5,515 nt of DNA from JADHLJ01 sp038118725 (lineage in GTDB: Bacteria; Pseudomonadota; Alphaproteobacteria; Thalassobaculales; Thalassobaculaceae). A program made the position numbers and the translations under genes. The DNA lies in the NCBI GenBank assembly GCA_038118725.1, contig JAYOIK010000145.1, positions 1 through 5,515 of the forward strand, in the 5' to 3' direction. This document shows positions 1-5,377 of the stretch, piece after piece. How positions within the stretch are numbered: position 1 is the first letter of the stretch; each line of letters opens with the position of its first letter. The notes beneath the pieces were generated by a model, which saw nothing but the letters and a program-made list of their open reading frames with translations, made no database searches and was not told where the DNA came from.

Positions 1-52
<52 letters not shown>

Positions 53-64
53 TGATCCGAGGCC

Positions 65-93
65 TGTTTAACGCCGGTGGGCCGGGGTGGCAA
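65..93 (-). promoter_or_regulatory. Candidate sigma-70 promoter of the tRNA-Arg gene
   Basis: On the minus strand TTGCCA (93-88) matches five of six -35 consensus bases. After a 17-nt spacer comes TAAACA (70-65), which is only a modest -10 match; the overlapping TTAAAC at 71-66 would give a 16-nt spacer. Transcription would begin around 58, leaving a leader of only a few bases before the mature tRNA end at 52. The stretch after the -10 is GC-rich, as is common for stable-RNA promoters under stringent control. Position and the -35 box support the call; the -10 box is weak. Confidence 0.42.
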
Positions 94-149
94 GATGTTC
101 CGGTGAAAACTCCAGACCTATTCGTGATGGGCTGAAACGAGCGCCGGCT

Positions 150-1274
150 CTACCGCTCTCGCTTTGGCCGCGCCGCGAGGCAGAAGCCGGGGAGCGGGTT
201 GCCGGTTGTCTTGTCCGGGTGGCGTTCGTGGCTCGAGGGGAGGGCGGCGGCGGGATCGACCAGCCAGGCGGCGATGTCGCGGCTGACCAAATCGCCGGCG
301 AGGTCGCGAAACAGCATGTGATAGCCCCGGGGATAGAGAGCCGCGCGCCAGCGTCTTCCGGAGCCAGGGGTCGGCAGGCGCGAGAGCATCAGGCAGGTTG
401 GGCGTCTCGGCACGATCTCGTCGCGCTCGCCGTAGAGAACCAGGAGCGGCAGGCGCAAGGACCGCGAGGAATCAAGCGCCCGGTCCATCAGATCGACCAG
501 GCCGGACAGAGCGTCGATCCGGGTCTCCGTGATGAAGCGGGGGTCGCGCCCCAGGGCCCGCAGCATCTCGATATTGTCGGAAGGGGTGATCTTGATGCCC
601 TGAGGTCGTAGGCGGATCGCGGGGAATGCCGCCGTCGCCGCCGCCAGGGCGTGGCGCTGCCAGGGTGGCATGGTAATTCGGCCCCAGACCGCCGGGGCCG
701 AGAGCACCGCGCCGTCGATCGCGGGGCGAGCATCGCCGGCGAGCGCGGCCATGATCACCGCCCCGCCCATGCTTTCGCCGAGCGCGTGCACGGGAATGCC
801 GGGATGCTCGGCGCGGACCAGGCGGACAACCTCCGCCAGATCGCGTCCCAGCGCCGTCGCGCCGGGCCAGATGCCGCGTCCGGGAGCGCCGCCGAACCCG
901 CGCTGGTCATAGGCGTAGACCGCCACCCCGTCCTTCGCCAGTGTCGGGCCGAGGTCACCGAAGGCGCCGGAATGATCGTTGAAGCCGTGCAACGCCACCA
1001 GGGCGGCCCTGGGTGGCGCGGCCGGAGCCCAGGTTGCGAGAGGCAGGCGCGCGCCGTCGCGCATCACCGCGTGGGTATCGGTCAATCTCGGTGGCTGGTG
1101 CGCGTTGAGCGGCTGTTGCACCCGGGGGGCGCAGGCGCCGAGCACCAAGAGCGACGCCAGAAACCAGAACGTGGACAAGCCGGCCACGCGCCATGCCGGG
1201 TTGGTTCGGAAGCGAAAGGCGGGTCGGTGTATCGGCCCGCGTTCGGGTCGCCTTTCTGATCCATTGAAAATCAT
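150..1274 (-). CDS. Alpha/beta hydrolase, lysophospholipase/monoacylglycerol lipase-like, probable lipoprotein
   Basis: This 374-residue protein belongs to the serine aminopeptidase S33 / Hydrolase_4 type of alpha/beta hydrolase. The oxyanion motif HGFND starts at H96, the nucleophile elbow is GESMGG with Ser168, and the acid and base of the triad fit Asp285 (YGERDEIVP) and His319 (GYHMLF). A hydrophobic stretch at residues 31-47 ends in LGAC with Cys48, a good lipobox. The mature enzyme is therefore probably lipid-anchored to a membrane and faces the periplasm, where it would cleave acyl esters such as lysophospholipids or monoacylglycerols. The substrate is inferred from the family only. 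The tail after about residue 342 is polar and looks disordered. The start is uncertain: ATG 1274 has no clear Shine-Dalgarno sequence and gives an unusually long 28-residue stretch before the hydrophobic segment; GTG at 1187 would give a short signal peptide but also lacks a ribosome site. It is transcribed toward the tRNA and divergently from the zinc-finger gene. Confidence 0.88.
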   Translation of the reverse strand: MIFNGSERRPERGPIHRPAFRFRTNPAWRVAGLSTFWFLASLLVLGACAPRVQQPLNAHQPPRLTDTHAVMRDGARLPLATWAPAAPPRAALVALHGFNDHSGAFGDLGPTLAKDGVAVYAYDQRGFGGAPGRGIWPGATALGRDLAEVVRLVRAEHPGIPVHALGESMGGAVIMAALAGDARPAIDGAVLSAPAVWGRITMPPWQRHALAAATAAFPAIRLRPQGIKITPSDNIEMLRALGRDPRFITETRIDALSGLVDLMDRALDSSRSLRLPLLVLYGERDEIVPRRPTCLMLSRLPTPGSGRRWRAALYPRGYHMLFRDLAGDLVSRDIAAWLVDPAAALPSSHERHPDKTTGNPLPGFCLAARPKRER

Positions 1275-1311
1275 GGTTTCTGGCGTATCATGGCGTTTGC
1301 ATCCGGTCCAC

Positions 1312-1340
1312 TTGTCGGGTGCCGTAGACGCGAATATCTC
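1312..1340 (+). promoter_or_regulatory. Weak candidate promoter for the zinc-finger gene
   Basis: The 89-nt gap between the divergent hydrolase and zinc-finger starts must hold promoters for one or both genes. The best plus-strand match I see is TTGTCG (1312-1317, four of six -35 bases), a 17-nt spacer and TATCTC (1335-1340, three of six -10 bases). A start near 1347 would leave a short leader carrying the AGGCGGA ribosome site at 1349-1355. The match is poor and could be chance. I found no convincing minus-strand promoter for the hydrolase. Confidence 0.22.
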
Positions 1341-1363
1341 GGAATTCTAGGCGGACATAGGCG

Positions 1364-1546
1364 ATGGCAAGGCCAACCGAAATCATCCAGACCAACAAGC
1401 GCCGGGTCGCGTGCGACGGCGGCAACGGGCCGCTCGGACATCCTCGGGTTTTTCTGACAATCGGCGCCGAGGACGAGGTGATGTGTCCGTATTGCTCGCG
1501 GCTCTATCAATATCGTCAATCCACGATCGGCGACGCCGCGGATTGA
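1364..1546 (+). CDS. CHCC-type zinc-finger protein (zf-CHCC, NDUFS6-like)
   Basis: This 60-residue protein has the pattern of the zf-CHCC family: VACDGG (Cys17), LGHPRVFL (His26) and MCPYCSR (Cys41 and Cys44), which would bind one zinc ion. The family includes the C-terminal zinc domain of the mitochondrial complex I subunit NDUFS6 and small stand-alone alphaproteobacterial homologues. An accessory role in NADH:quinone oxidoreductase (complex I) on the cytoplasmic side is the best family-based guess. Nothing in the window proves it, as no nuo genes are visible. Length is normal for the bacterial stand-alone form. The ATG is supported by AGGCGGA at 1349-1355, 8 nt upstream. It lies 88 nt before coaBC on the same strand, with a possible hairpin between them, so co-transcription is plausible but uncertain. 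Confidence 0.9.
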   Translation: MARPTEIIQTNKRRVACDGGNGPLGHPRVFLTIGAEDEVMCPYCSRLYQYRQSTIGDAAD

Positions 1547-1561
1547 GGCCGGGAGCGCGTA

Positions 1562-1596
1562 ACCGGTCCGCGCGGACGCGTCTTGGACGGTCTTTT
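1562..1596 (+). terminator. Possible weak terminator or attenuating hairpin between the zinc-finger gene and coaBC
   Basis: ACCG-g-TCC (1562-1569, one bulged G) can pair with GGACGGT (1585-1591) around a 15-nt loop, followed by CTTTT. A competing structure is the perfect palindrome GTCCGCGCGGAC at 1566-1577. The long loop, the bulge and the short T run make this a weak intrinsic terminator at best; it may give partial read-through into coaBC or be chance in GC-rich DNA. Confidence 0.28.
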
Positions 1597-1620
1597 GATC
1601 CTGTTGAAACCACAGGCCCC

Positions 1621-1629
1621 GGAAAGGAG
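1621..1629 (+). promoter_or_regulatory. Strong ribosome binding site of coaBC
   Basis: GGAAAGGAG contains AGGAG at 1625-1629, 5 nt before the ATG at 1635. It is the best Shine-Dalgarno match in the window and fixes the coaBC start. Confidence 0.85.
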
Positions 1630-1634
1630 CCGAC

Positions 1635-2867
1635 ATGCTCCGTGACAAGCGCATTCTGCTGATCGTCGCCGGTGGCATCGCCGCGTTCAAAAGCCTGCAA
1701 CTGGTGCGTCTGTTGCGTGGACAAGGCGCTCGGGTACGCGCGGTGCTGACCAAGTCGGGCGCCGAATTCGTGACGCCGTTAAGTCTTCAGGCTCTTACCG
1801 AGGACAAGGTCTATGGGGATCTGTTTTCCCTGACCGATGAATCGGAAATGGGGCATATCCAACTTTCCCGCGACGCCGATCTGTTGGTGGTGGTGCCGGC
1901 GACCGCGAATCTGCTGGCCAAGATGCGGGCCGGGATAGCCGATGATCTAGCCTCGACCGTGCTATTGGCCACCGACAAGCCGGTGATGGTCGCGCCGGCG
2001 ATGAATGTCCGGATGTGGCTGCACCCGGCGACCGCGGAGAATATCGAGGTACTGAGAGACCGGGGCGTGACCGTGGTGGGTCCGACCGAGGGAGACATGG
2101 CTTGCGGTGAGTTCGGTCCGGGCCGCATGGTCGAACCCGAGGAAATCGTCGCGGCGATCGAAACGGTGCTTGGCGGGGACGCCGGGACCCGGGCGGATGG
2201 GCCGCTCAGCGGGCGGTCGGCGTTGGTGACCTCCGGTCCGACTTATGAGGCGATCGATCCCGTGCGCTACATCGCCAATCGGTCCTCCGGCAAGCAGGGC
2301 CACGCGATCGCGACGGCCCTGGCCCGGCTCGGCGCGACGACGACCCTGGTAACCGGGCCGACCCGGCTGGCGGACCCCGTCGACGTGCGAACCGTGCATA
2401 TCGAATCCGCCCGCGAGATGCTTGAGGCTTGCACCAGCGCGCTACCCCTGGATATCGCGGTTTGCGCGGCGGCGGTCTCGGACTGGCGGGTGGCGCGCGA
2501 GGCCGGCCAGAAGCTGAAGAAGGAAGGCAATGCCGGGCCGCCGGCGCTTGAGCTGACCGAGAATCCCGACATATTGGCGACGCTTTCAGCGGCGGGAGAG
2601 AAGCGGCCCGGCCTGGTGGTCGGTTTCGCGGCGGAAACCGAGACCGTGGTCGAACATGCCACGGCGAAACGCCTGCGCAAGGGCTGCGACTGGATCGTCG
2701 CCAATGATGTAAGCCCGGAAACCGGCACCTTCGGCGGCGATGAGAACACCGTGCATCTGGTCACCGAGACCGGGGCCGAGCATTGGCCGAGAATGGGCAA
2801 GGATGCCGTCGCGGCGCGCCTGGCCGAGCGTATCGCGGCGCATTTCTCCCCCGACTTCGCGGCCTGA
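1635..2867 (+). CDS. coaBC: Bifunctional phosphopantothenoylcysteine decarboxylase / phosphopantothenate-cysteine ligase
   Basis: CoaBC carries out two consecutive steps of coenzyme A synthesis in the cytoplasm. The CoaB half joins 4'-phosphopantothenate to cysteine using CTP, and the FMN-dependent CoaC half decarboxylates the product to 4'-phosphopantetheine. The CoaC domain covers about residues 1-178. It has the flavin-fold start (LLIVAGGIAAFKS), the catalytic His74 in GHIQLSRDADL, PAMNVRMW with Asn124, and ACGEFGPGRM with Cys157, which corresponds to the redox/proton-donor cysteine of the family. After a short linker, CoaB (about 194-405) shows TSGPTYEAIDPVRYIANRSS with Asn215, SSGKQG, AAVSDW, the lysine cluster KLKK (293-296), LTENPDIL, VGFAAET and ANDVS. 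The 410-residue length is normal for a fused CoaBC and no key residue is missing. The dut gene follows after 3 nt, which indicates coupled translation. Confidence 0.98.
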   Translation: MLRDKRILLIVAGGIAAFKSLQLVRLLRGQGARVRAVLTKSGAEFVTPLSLQALTEDKVYGDLFSLTDESEMGHIQLSRDADLLVVVPATANLLAKMRAGIADDLASTVLLATDKPVMVAPAMNVRMWLHPATAENIEVLRDRGVTVVGPTEGDMACGEFGPGRMVEPEEIVAAIETVLGGDAGTRADGPLSGRSALVTSGPTYEAIDPVRYIANRSSGKQGHAIATALARLGATTTLVTGPTRLADPVDVRTVHIESAREMLEACTSALPLDIAVCAAAVSDWRVAREAGQKLKKEGNAGPPALELTENPDILATLSAAGEKRPGLVVGFAAETETVVEHATAKRLRKGCDWIVANDVSPETGTFGGDENTVHLVTETGAEHWPRMGKDAVAARLAERIAAHFSPDFAA

Positions 2868-2870
2868 ACC

Positions 2871-3335
2871 ATGGAGCGCGTCGAGGTTCCGGTAAATCGT
2901 TTGCCGCATGGCCAGGGGCTTGACCTCCCCGCCTATCAGACCATCGGTAGCGCCGGGATGGACCTGGCGGCCGCCAATTTCGAGCCGATCGAGATCGCGC
3001 CGGGCGCGAGGGCGCTGCTCCCGACGGGGTTTCGTTTCGCGATACCGGCGGGTTACGAGGCGCAGATCCGCCCGCGCTCGGGCCTGGCTCTACATGCCGG
3101 GGTCACGGTGTTGAACACGCCGGGAACAATTGATTCAGATTATCGGGGCGAGGTCTCGGTGGTGTTGATCAATCACGGCGAGACCCCATTTGTGGTCAGG
3201 CGCGGCGATCGGATCGCGCAAATGGTGTTGGCCCAGGTCCCCAGGGCGGAGTTGCGGGAGACCGGCGATCTGCCGCCGACACCGAGGGGCGCCGGCGGTT
3301 ATGGCTCCACCGGAACCGGCGCGAACGAGGCTTGA
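2871..3335 (+). CDS. dut: Deoxyuridine 5'-triphosphate nucleotidohydrolase (dUTPase)
   Basis: This trimeric-type dUTPase hydrolyses dUTP to dUMP and pyrophosphate with Mg2+, keeping uracil out of DNA and feeding thymidylate synthesis. All five family motifs are present in order within 154 residues, a normal length. Motif I is AGMDLAA (28-34) and motif II PRSGLA (68-73). Motif III is LNTPGTIDSDYRGEV, with the catalytic Asp88 and the Tyr91 that closes on deoxyribose. Motif IV is RRGDRIAQMV (110-119). Motif V is the glycine-rich RGAGGYGSTG (139-148), whose Tyr144 stands where most homologues have the stacking Phe. The start is 3 nt after the coaBC stop and has no evident Shine-Dalgarno sequence, so ribosomes probably reinitiate from coaBC. 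The moeB-like gene follows 10 nt downstream. Confidence 0.98.
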   Translation: MERVEVPVNRLPHGQGLDLPAYQTIGSAGMDLAAANFEPIEIAPGARALLPTGFRFAIPAGYEAQIRPRSGLALHAGVTVLNTPGTIDSDYRGEVSVVLINHGETPFVVRRGDRIAQMVLAQVPRAELRETGDLPPTPRGAGGYGSTGTGANEA

Positions 3336-3337
3336 GG
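3334..3337 (+). promoter_or_regulatory. Ribosome binding site of moeB overlapping the dut stop codon
   Basis: GAGG (extended to GAGGG) shares its first two bases with the TGA stop of dut and sits 8 nt before the ATG at 3346. It supports that ATG over upstream in-frame starts that would run back through dut. Confidence 0.65.
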
Positions 3338-3345
3338 GCAAGATT

Positions 3346-4140
3346 ATGGAACTGACGGACGCGCAGTTCGAGCGCTACGCGCGGCATCTGATTCTCGACG
3401 AGGTCGGTGACGAGGGGCAGGAGAAGCTGCTCGCTTCCAAGGTCCTGTGCGTCGGCGCGGGCGGTCTCGGCTCGCCGATCCTGATGTATCTGGCGGCCGC
3501 GGGGGTCGGCACGCTCGGGATCATCGACGACGACGAGGTCGATCTCTCGAACCTGCAACGACAGATCGTGCACGCGACGGCTTCGGTGGGGATCTCCAAG
3601 GCGGAGTCGGCGGCGGAAACCTTGGCGCGGGTGAACCCGACGATCTCCGTCATTCCCTACAAGATTCGGCTGACCCGAGAGAACGTTGGGGAAATCTTCG
3701 CCGACTACGATCTCATAGTCGACGGCACCGACAATTTCGAGACCCGCTACTTGATCAACGATGCGGCCTATCTCACAGGGAAAACCGTGGTCTCCGGGGC
3801 ATTATTGCGTTTCGAGGGGCAACTGACGACGTTTAGAGGCGGCGTTCCGGGCCACGAGGGCGAGCCGTGCTATCGCTGTCTGTTCCGCGACCCGCCGCCG
3901 CCGAACACCATCCCCCGCTGCGAGGAAGCCGGCATTCTCGGCGCCGTCGCGGGGGTCATCGGCACCCTTCAGGCGACCGAGGTCTTGAAGGAACTGATGG
4001 GGCTCGGCGAGTCCATGTCCGGCCATCTCCTGGTTTTCGACGGCCTCGGCATGACCTTCCGCAAGATCCGCTACAAGCGCAGCCCGACCTGCCCGCTCTG
4101 TGGCGACGAGCCGACGATTACGGAGATTGCCGCGGGGTAG
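3346..4140 (+). CDS. moeB: Molybdopterin-synthase adenylyltransferase (HesA/MoeB/ThiF family)
   Basis: This E1-like enzyme adenylates the C-terminal Gly-Gly of a small sulfur-carrier protein, MoaD in molybdopterin synthesis, with ThiS (thiamine) as an alternative. The 264-residue protein opens with the family signature RYARHLIL. It then has the nucleotide-binding glycine loop GAGGLGSP (37-44), the acidic strand IIDDDEVDLSNLQRQ with Arg72, Lys85, and GTDNF with Asp129, all expected for ATP binding and adenylation. Cys175/Cys178 (CYRC) and Cys249/Cys252 (CPLC) form the usual zinc site. RCEEAGILG places Cys191 where MoeB and ThiF carry a conserved cysteine. There is no C-terminal rhodanese domain, so it is MoeB-like rather than MoeZ/MOCS3-like. 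Sequence alone does not separate MoeB from ThiF here and no moa or thi genes are nearby, so the gene symbol is a best guess. The frame stays open upstream to 3190, but that part merely overlaps dut and is not supported. Confidence 0.92.
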   Translation: MELTDAQFERYARHLILDEVGDEGQEKLLASKVLCVGAGGLGSPILMYLAAAGVGTLGIIDDDEVDLSNLQRQIVHATASVGISKAESAAETLARVNPTISVIPYKIRLTRENVGEIFADYDLIVDGTDNFETRYLINDAAYLTGKTVVSGALLRFEGQLTTFRGGVPGHEGEPCYRCLFRDPPPPNTIPRCEEAGILGAVAGVIGTLQATEVLKELMGLGESMSGHLLVFDGLGMTFRKIRYKRSPTCPLCGDEPTITEIAAG

Positions 4141-4151
4141 AGCGGCGCGGG

Positions 4152-4198
4152 GCTAGTCGACGCTGTCTCCCGGCGTCGATGTGGCATTCCACACTAGC
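4152..4198 (+). other. Compact potential three-way-junction element downstream of moeB
   Basis: Starting 11 nt after the moeB stop, GCTAGT (4152-4157) is fully complementary to ACTAGC (4193-4198). The bases between them split into two hairpins with almost no unpaired bases. Hairpin A pairs 4158-4165 with 4171-4178: CGACGC with GCGTCG, then a T-G wobble and a G-C pair, closing a 5-nt loop. Hairpin B pairs GTGG (4181-4184) with CCAC (4189-4192) around a CATT loop. Only A4179 and T4180 are unpaired at the junction. The wobble pair would be an A-C mismatch on the other strand, which slightly favours a plus-strand RNA, that is, the 3' untranslated region of the coaBC-dut-moeB transcript. I recognise no known ribozyme or riboswitch core in it. 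Function is unknown: mRNA 3'-end protection, a small RNA or a dispersed repeat are all possible. Confidence 0.45.
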
Positions 4199-4321
4199 GA
4201 ACACCCACCCGCCTTGATCGGCGTCCCAATCGCTCCATATCCAAGGGGACAGAGAGTTCACGACCCGGCCCGAACGACGAGCGCGACGGCCACCCAGTTT
4301 CCTCCCGAGTCCCCACCTCAA

Positions 4322-4349
4322 GGGCGCCCAAGCGGCGCCCGCTTCTTTT
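4322..4349 (+). terminator. Rho-independent terminator of the plus-strand cluster
   Basis: A perfect 7-bp GC-only stem, GGGCGCC (4322-4328) with GGCGCCC (4334-4340), closes a CAAGC loop and is followed by GCTTCTTTT. The pyrimidine/T tail on the plus strand orients it to end the moeB transcript, about 180 nt past the stop codon. On the minus strand the stem is followed only by TTGAGG, so it would be a poor terminator for the convergent dehydrogenase gene. Confidence 0.75.
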
Positions 4350-4376
4350 CGGGGGGATGGGGGTGAATCGCCGCCC

Positions 4377-5363
4377 TCAGAACATCGTCTCGATGACCCG
4401 GTCCGGTGGGGCGTGGCCGTCGCTGAAGGTGCGGATGTTGACGATGACCTTCTCGCCCATGTCGACCCGGCCCTCATAGGTGGCGGAGCCCATATGCGGC
4501 ATTAGGGTGACGTTGTCGAGTTCCAGAAGCTCGGGATTGACCATCGGTTCATGCTCGAACACATCCAGGCCGGCGCCTCCGATATCGCGGTTGCGCAGGG
4601 CCTTGGCGAGCGCGGCTTCGTCGATGACCTCGCCGCGCGAGGTGTTGACGATATAGGCGTGCGGCTGCATCTGATCGAGCCGCCGCCCGGATATTAGATG
4701 ATAGGTCGCCGGCGTGTGCGGGCAATTGACCGAGATGATGTCCATGCGGCTCAACATCTGGTCGAGATTGTCCCAATAGGTCGCTTCCAGCTCCTCCTCG
4801 ACCTCGGGATGCAGGCGTTTGCGGTTGTGGTAGTGGATCGAGAGCCCGAAACCGCGGGCCCGTCGCGCGACGGCGCGGCCGATCCGGCCCATGCCGACAA
4901 TGCCCAGACGCTTGCCGTGGATACGGTGACCGAGCATCAGGGTCGGGCCCCAGCCGGCCCAAGTGCCCGAGCGCAACAGACGCTCGCCCTCGACCAGGCG
5001 CCGCGGCACCGCCAGGATCAGCGCCATGGTCATATCGGCGGTGTCCTCGGTCAGGACCCGGGGCGTATTGGTGATCGTAATGCCGCGTTTCTTGGCGGCG
5101 GAAAGATCGATGTGATCGACGCCCGTGCCGAAGGAGGCGATCAGCTTCAATCGATCACCGGCGGCCTCGAGCACGCCGGCGTTGATCTCATCGGTGACCG
5201 TCGGCACCAGAACATCGGCCTCGGCGACGGCTTGTTTCAGGGCATCATCGTCGAAGGGCGCGTCGGTCAGGTTAAGCCGAGTGTCGAACAACTCCATCAT
5301 CCGGGTTTCGATCGGATCCGGAAGCTTTCGGGTGACGATGACCAGCGGTTTTTTCGACGCCAT
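4377..5363 (-). CDS. D-2-hydroxyacid dehydrogenase, glyoxylate/hydroxypyruvate reductase (D-glycerate dehydrogenase) type
   Basis: This cytoplasmic oxidoreductase probably interconverts hydroxypyruvate and D-glycerate, and/or glyoxylate and glycolate, using a nicotinamide coenzyme. The 328-residue length equals that of typical GRHPR-like enzymes. The substrate-domain loop SFGTGVDHIDL begins at residue 78. The Rossmann glycine motif GMGRIG is at 157-162. The catalytic set fits Arg243 (NTSRGEVID), Glu272 (DVFEHEP) and His290 (MPHMGSAT). The C-terminal GHAPPDRVI is typical of the hydroxypyruvate reductase branch. After the second Rossmann strand comes HYHNRKR (177-183) rather than an acidic residue, which suggests NADP(H) preference. 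I chose the ATG at 5363 because the protein then begins with the family-like MASKKPLVIVTRKLPDP, and GAGGA lies 9 nt upstream. The frame is open to the window edge, with further ATGs at 5435 and 5507, but that extension resembles nothing I know. It converges on moeB and is functionally unrelated to it. Confidence 0.93.
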   Translation of the reverse strand: MASKKPLVIVTRKLPDPIETRMMELFDTRLNLTDAPFDDDALKQAVAEADVLVPTVTDEINAGVLEAAGDRLKLIASFGTGVDHIDLSAAKKRGITITNTPRVLTEDTADMTMALILAVPRRLVEGERLLRSGTWAGWGPTLMLGHRIHGKRLGIVGMGRIGRAVARRARGFGLSIHYHNRKRLHPEVEEELEATYWDNLDQMLSRMDIISVNCPHTPATYHLISGRRLDQMQPHAYIVNTSRGEVIDEAALAKALRNRDIGGAGLDVFEHEPMVNPELLELDNVTLMPHMGSATYEGRVDMGEKVIVNIRTFSDGHAPPDRVIETMF

Positions 5364-5372
5364 GGGCGGAAG

Positions 5373-5377
5373 TCCTC
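5373..5377 (-). promoter_or_regulatory. Ribosome binding site of the dehydrogenase gene
   Basis: On the minus strand GAGGA lies 9 nt before the ATG at 5363. It favours this start over the in-frame ATG at 5435, which has only a weaker AAGGG 7 nt upstream, and the ATG at 5507. Confidence 0.6.

Larger units (their letters stand above)
4141..4376. other. Convergent intergenic region between moeB and the dehydrogenase
   Basis: This 236-nt gap has no credible gene: short open frames on both strands match no family I recognise and one antisense frame runs into the dehydrogenase. It contains a potential three-way-junction fold at the left end (4152-4198), a weaker pairing CCTTG (4212-4216) with CAAGG (4242-4246), a C-rich, G-poorer stretch on the plus strand, and an intrinsic terminator near the right end. 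Confidence 0.7.

Noticed and set aside
139..150. GAGC/GCTC hairpin at the 3' end of the hydrolase as a terminator
   Set aside because: The stem is only 4 bp, overlaps the stop codon and is followed by GTTTC on the minus strand; too weak to call.
87..1259. Plus-strand open frames of 174 and 202 codons (87-611 and 651-1259)
   Set aside because: They lie antisense to the hydrolase, whose catalytic motifs are intact. Their products are low-complexity, rich in Arg/Gly/Ala, and match no family. Long antisense frames are expected in GC-rich DNA.
1270..1293. Direct repeat ATCATGG at 1270-1276 and 1287-1293 in the divergent promoter region, as a possible operator
   Set aside because: Only 7 bp, part of one copy is the hydrolase start codon, and no symmetry or third copy supports a regulator site.
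1271..1753. Minus-strand 160-codon open frame spanning the zinc-finger gene and the coaBC start
   Set aside because: It opposes two well-supported genes, has no domain signature, and merely overlaps the hydrolase start by its stop codon.
2267..2872. Minus-strand 201-codon open frame antisense to the CoaB domain
   Set aside because: A shadow of coaBC codon usage: Ser/Ala-rich with no recognisable fold or ribosome site.
3190..3345. A longer moeB starting at 3190
   Set aside because: The extra 52 residues are an out-of-frame reading of dut, rich in Arg/Pro/Trp/Cys. The family starts at MELTDAQFERYARHLIL, and a ribosome site precedes the ATG at 3346.
4118..4477. Minus-strand 119-codon open frame across the moeB/dehydrogenase intergenic region
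   Set aside because: It overlaps the ends of two real genes in other frames and its sequence is compositionally biased with no family resemblance.
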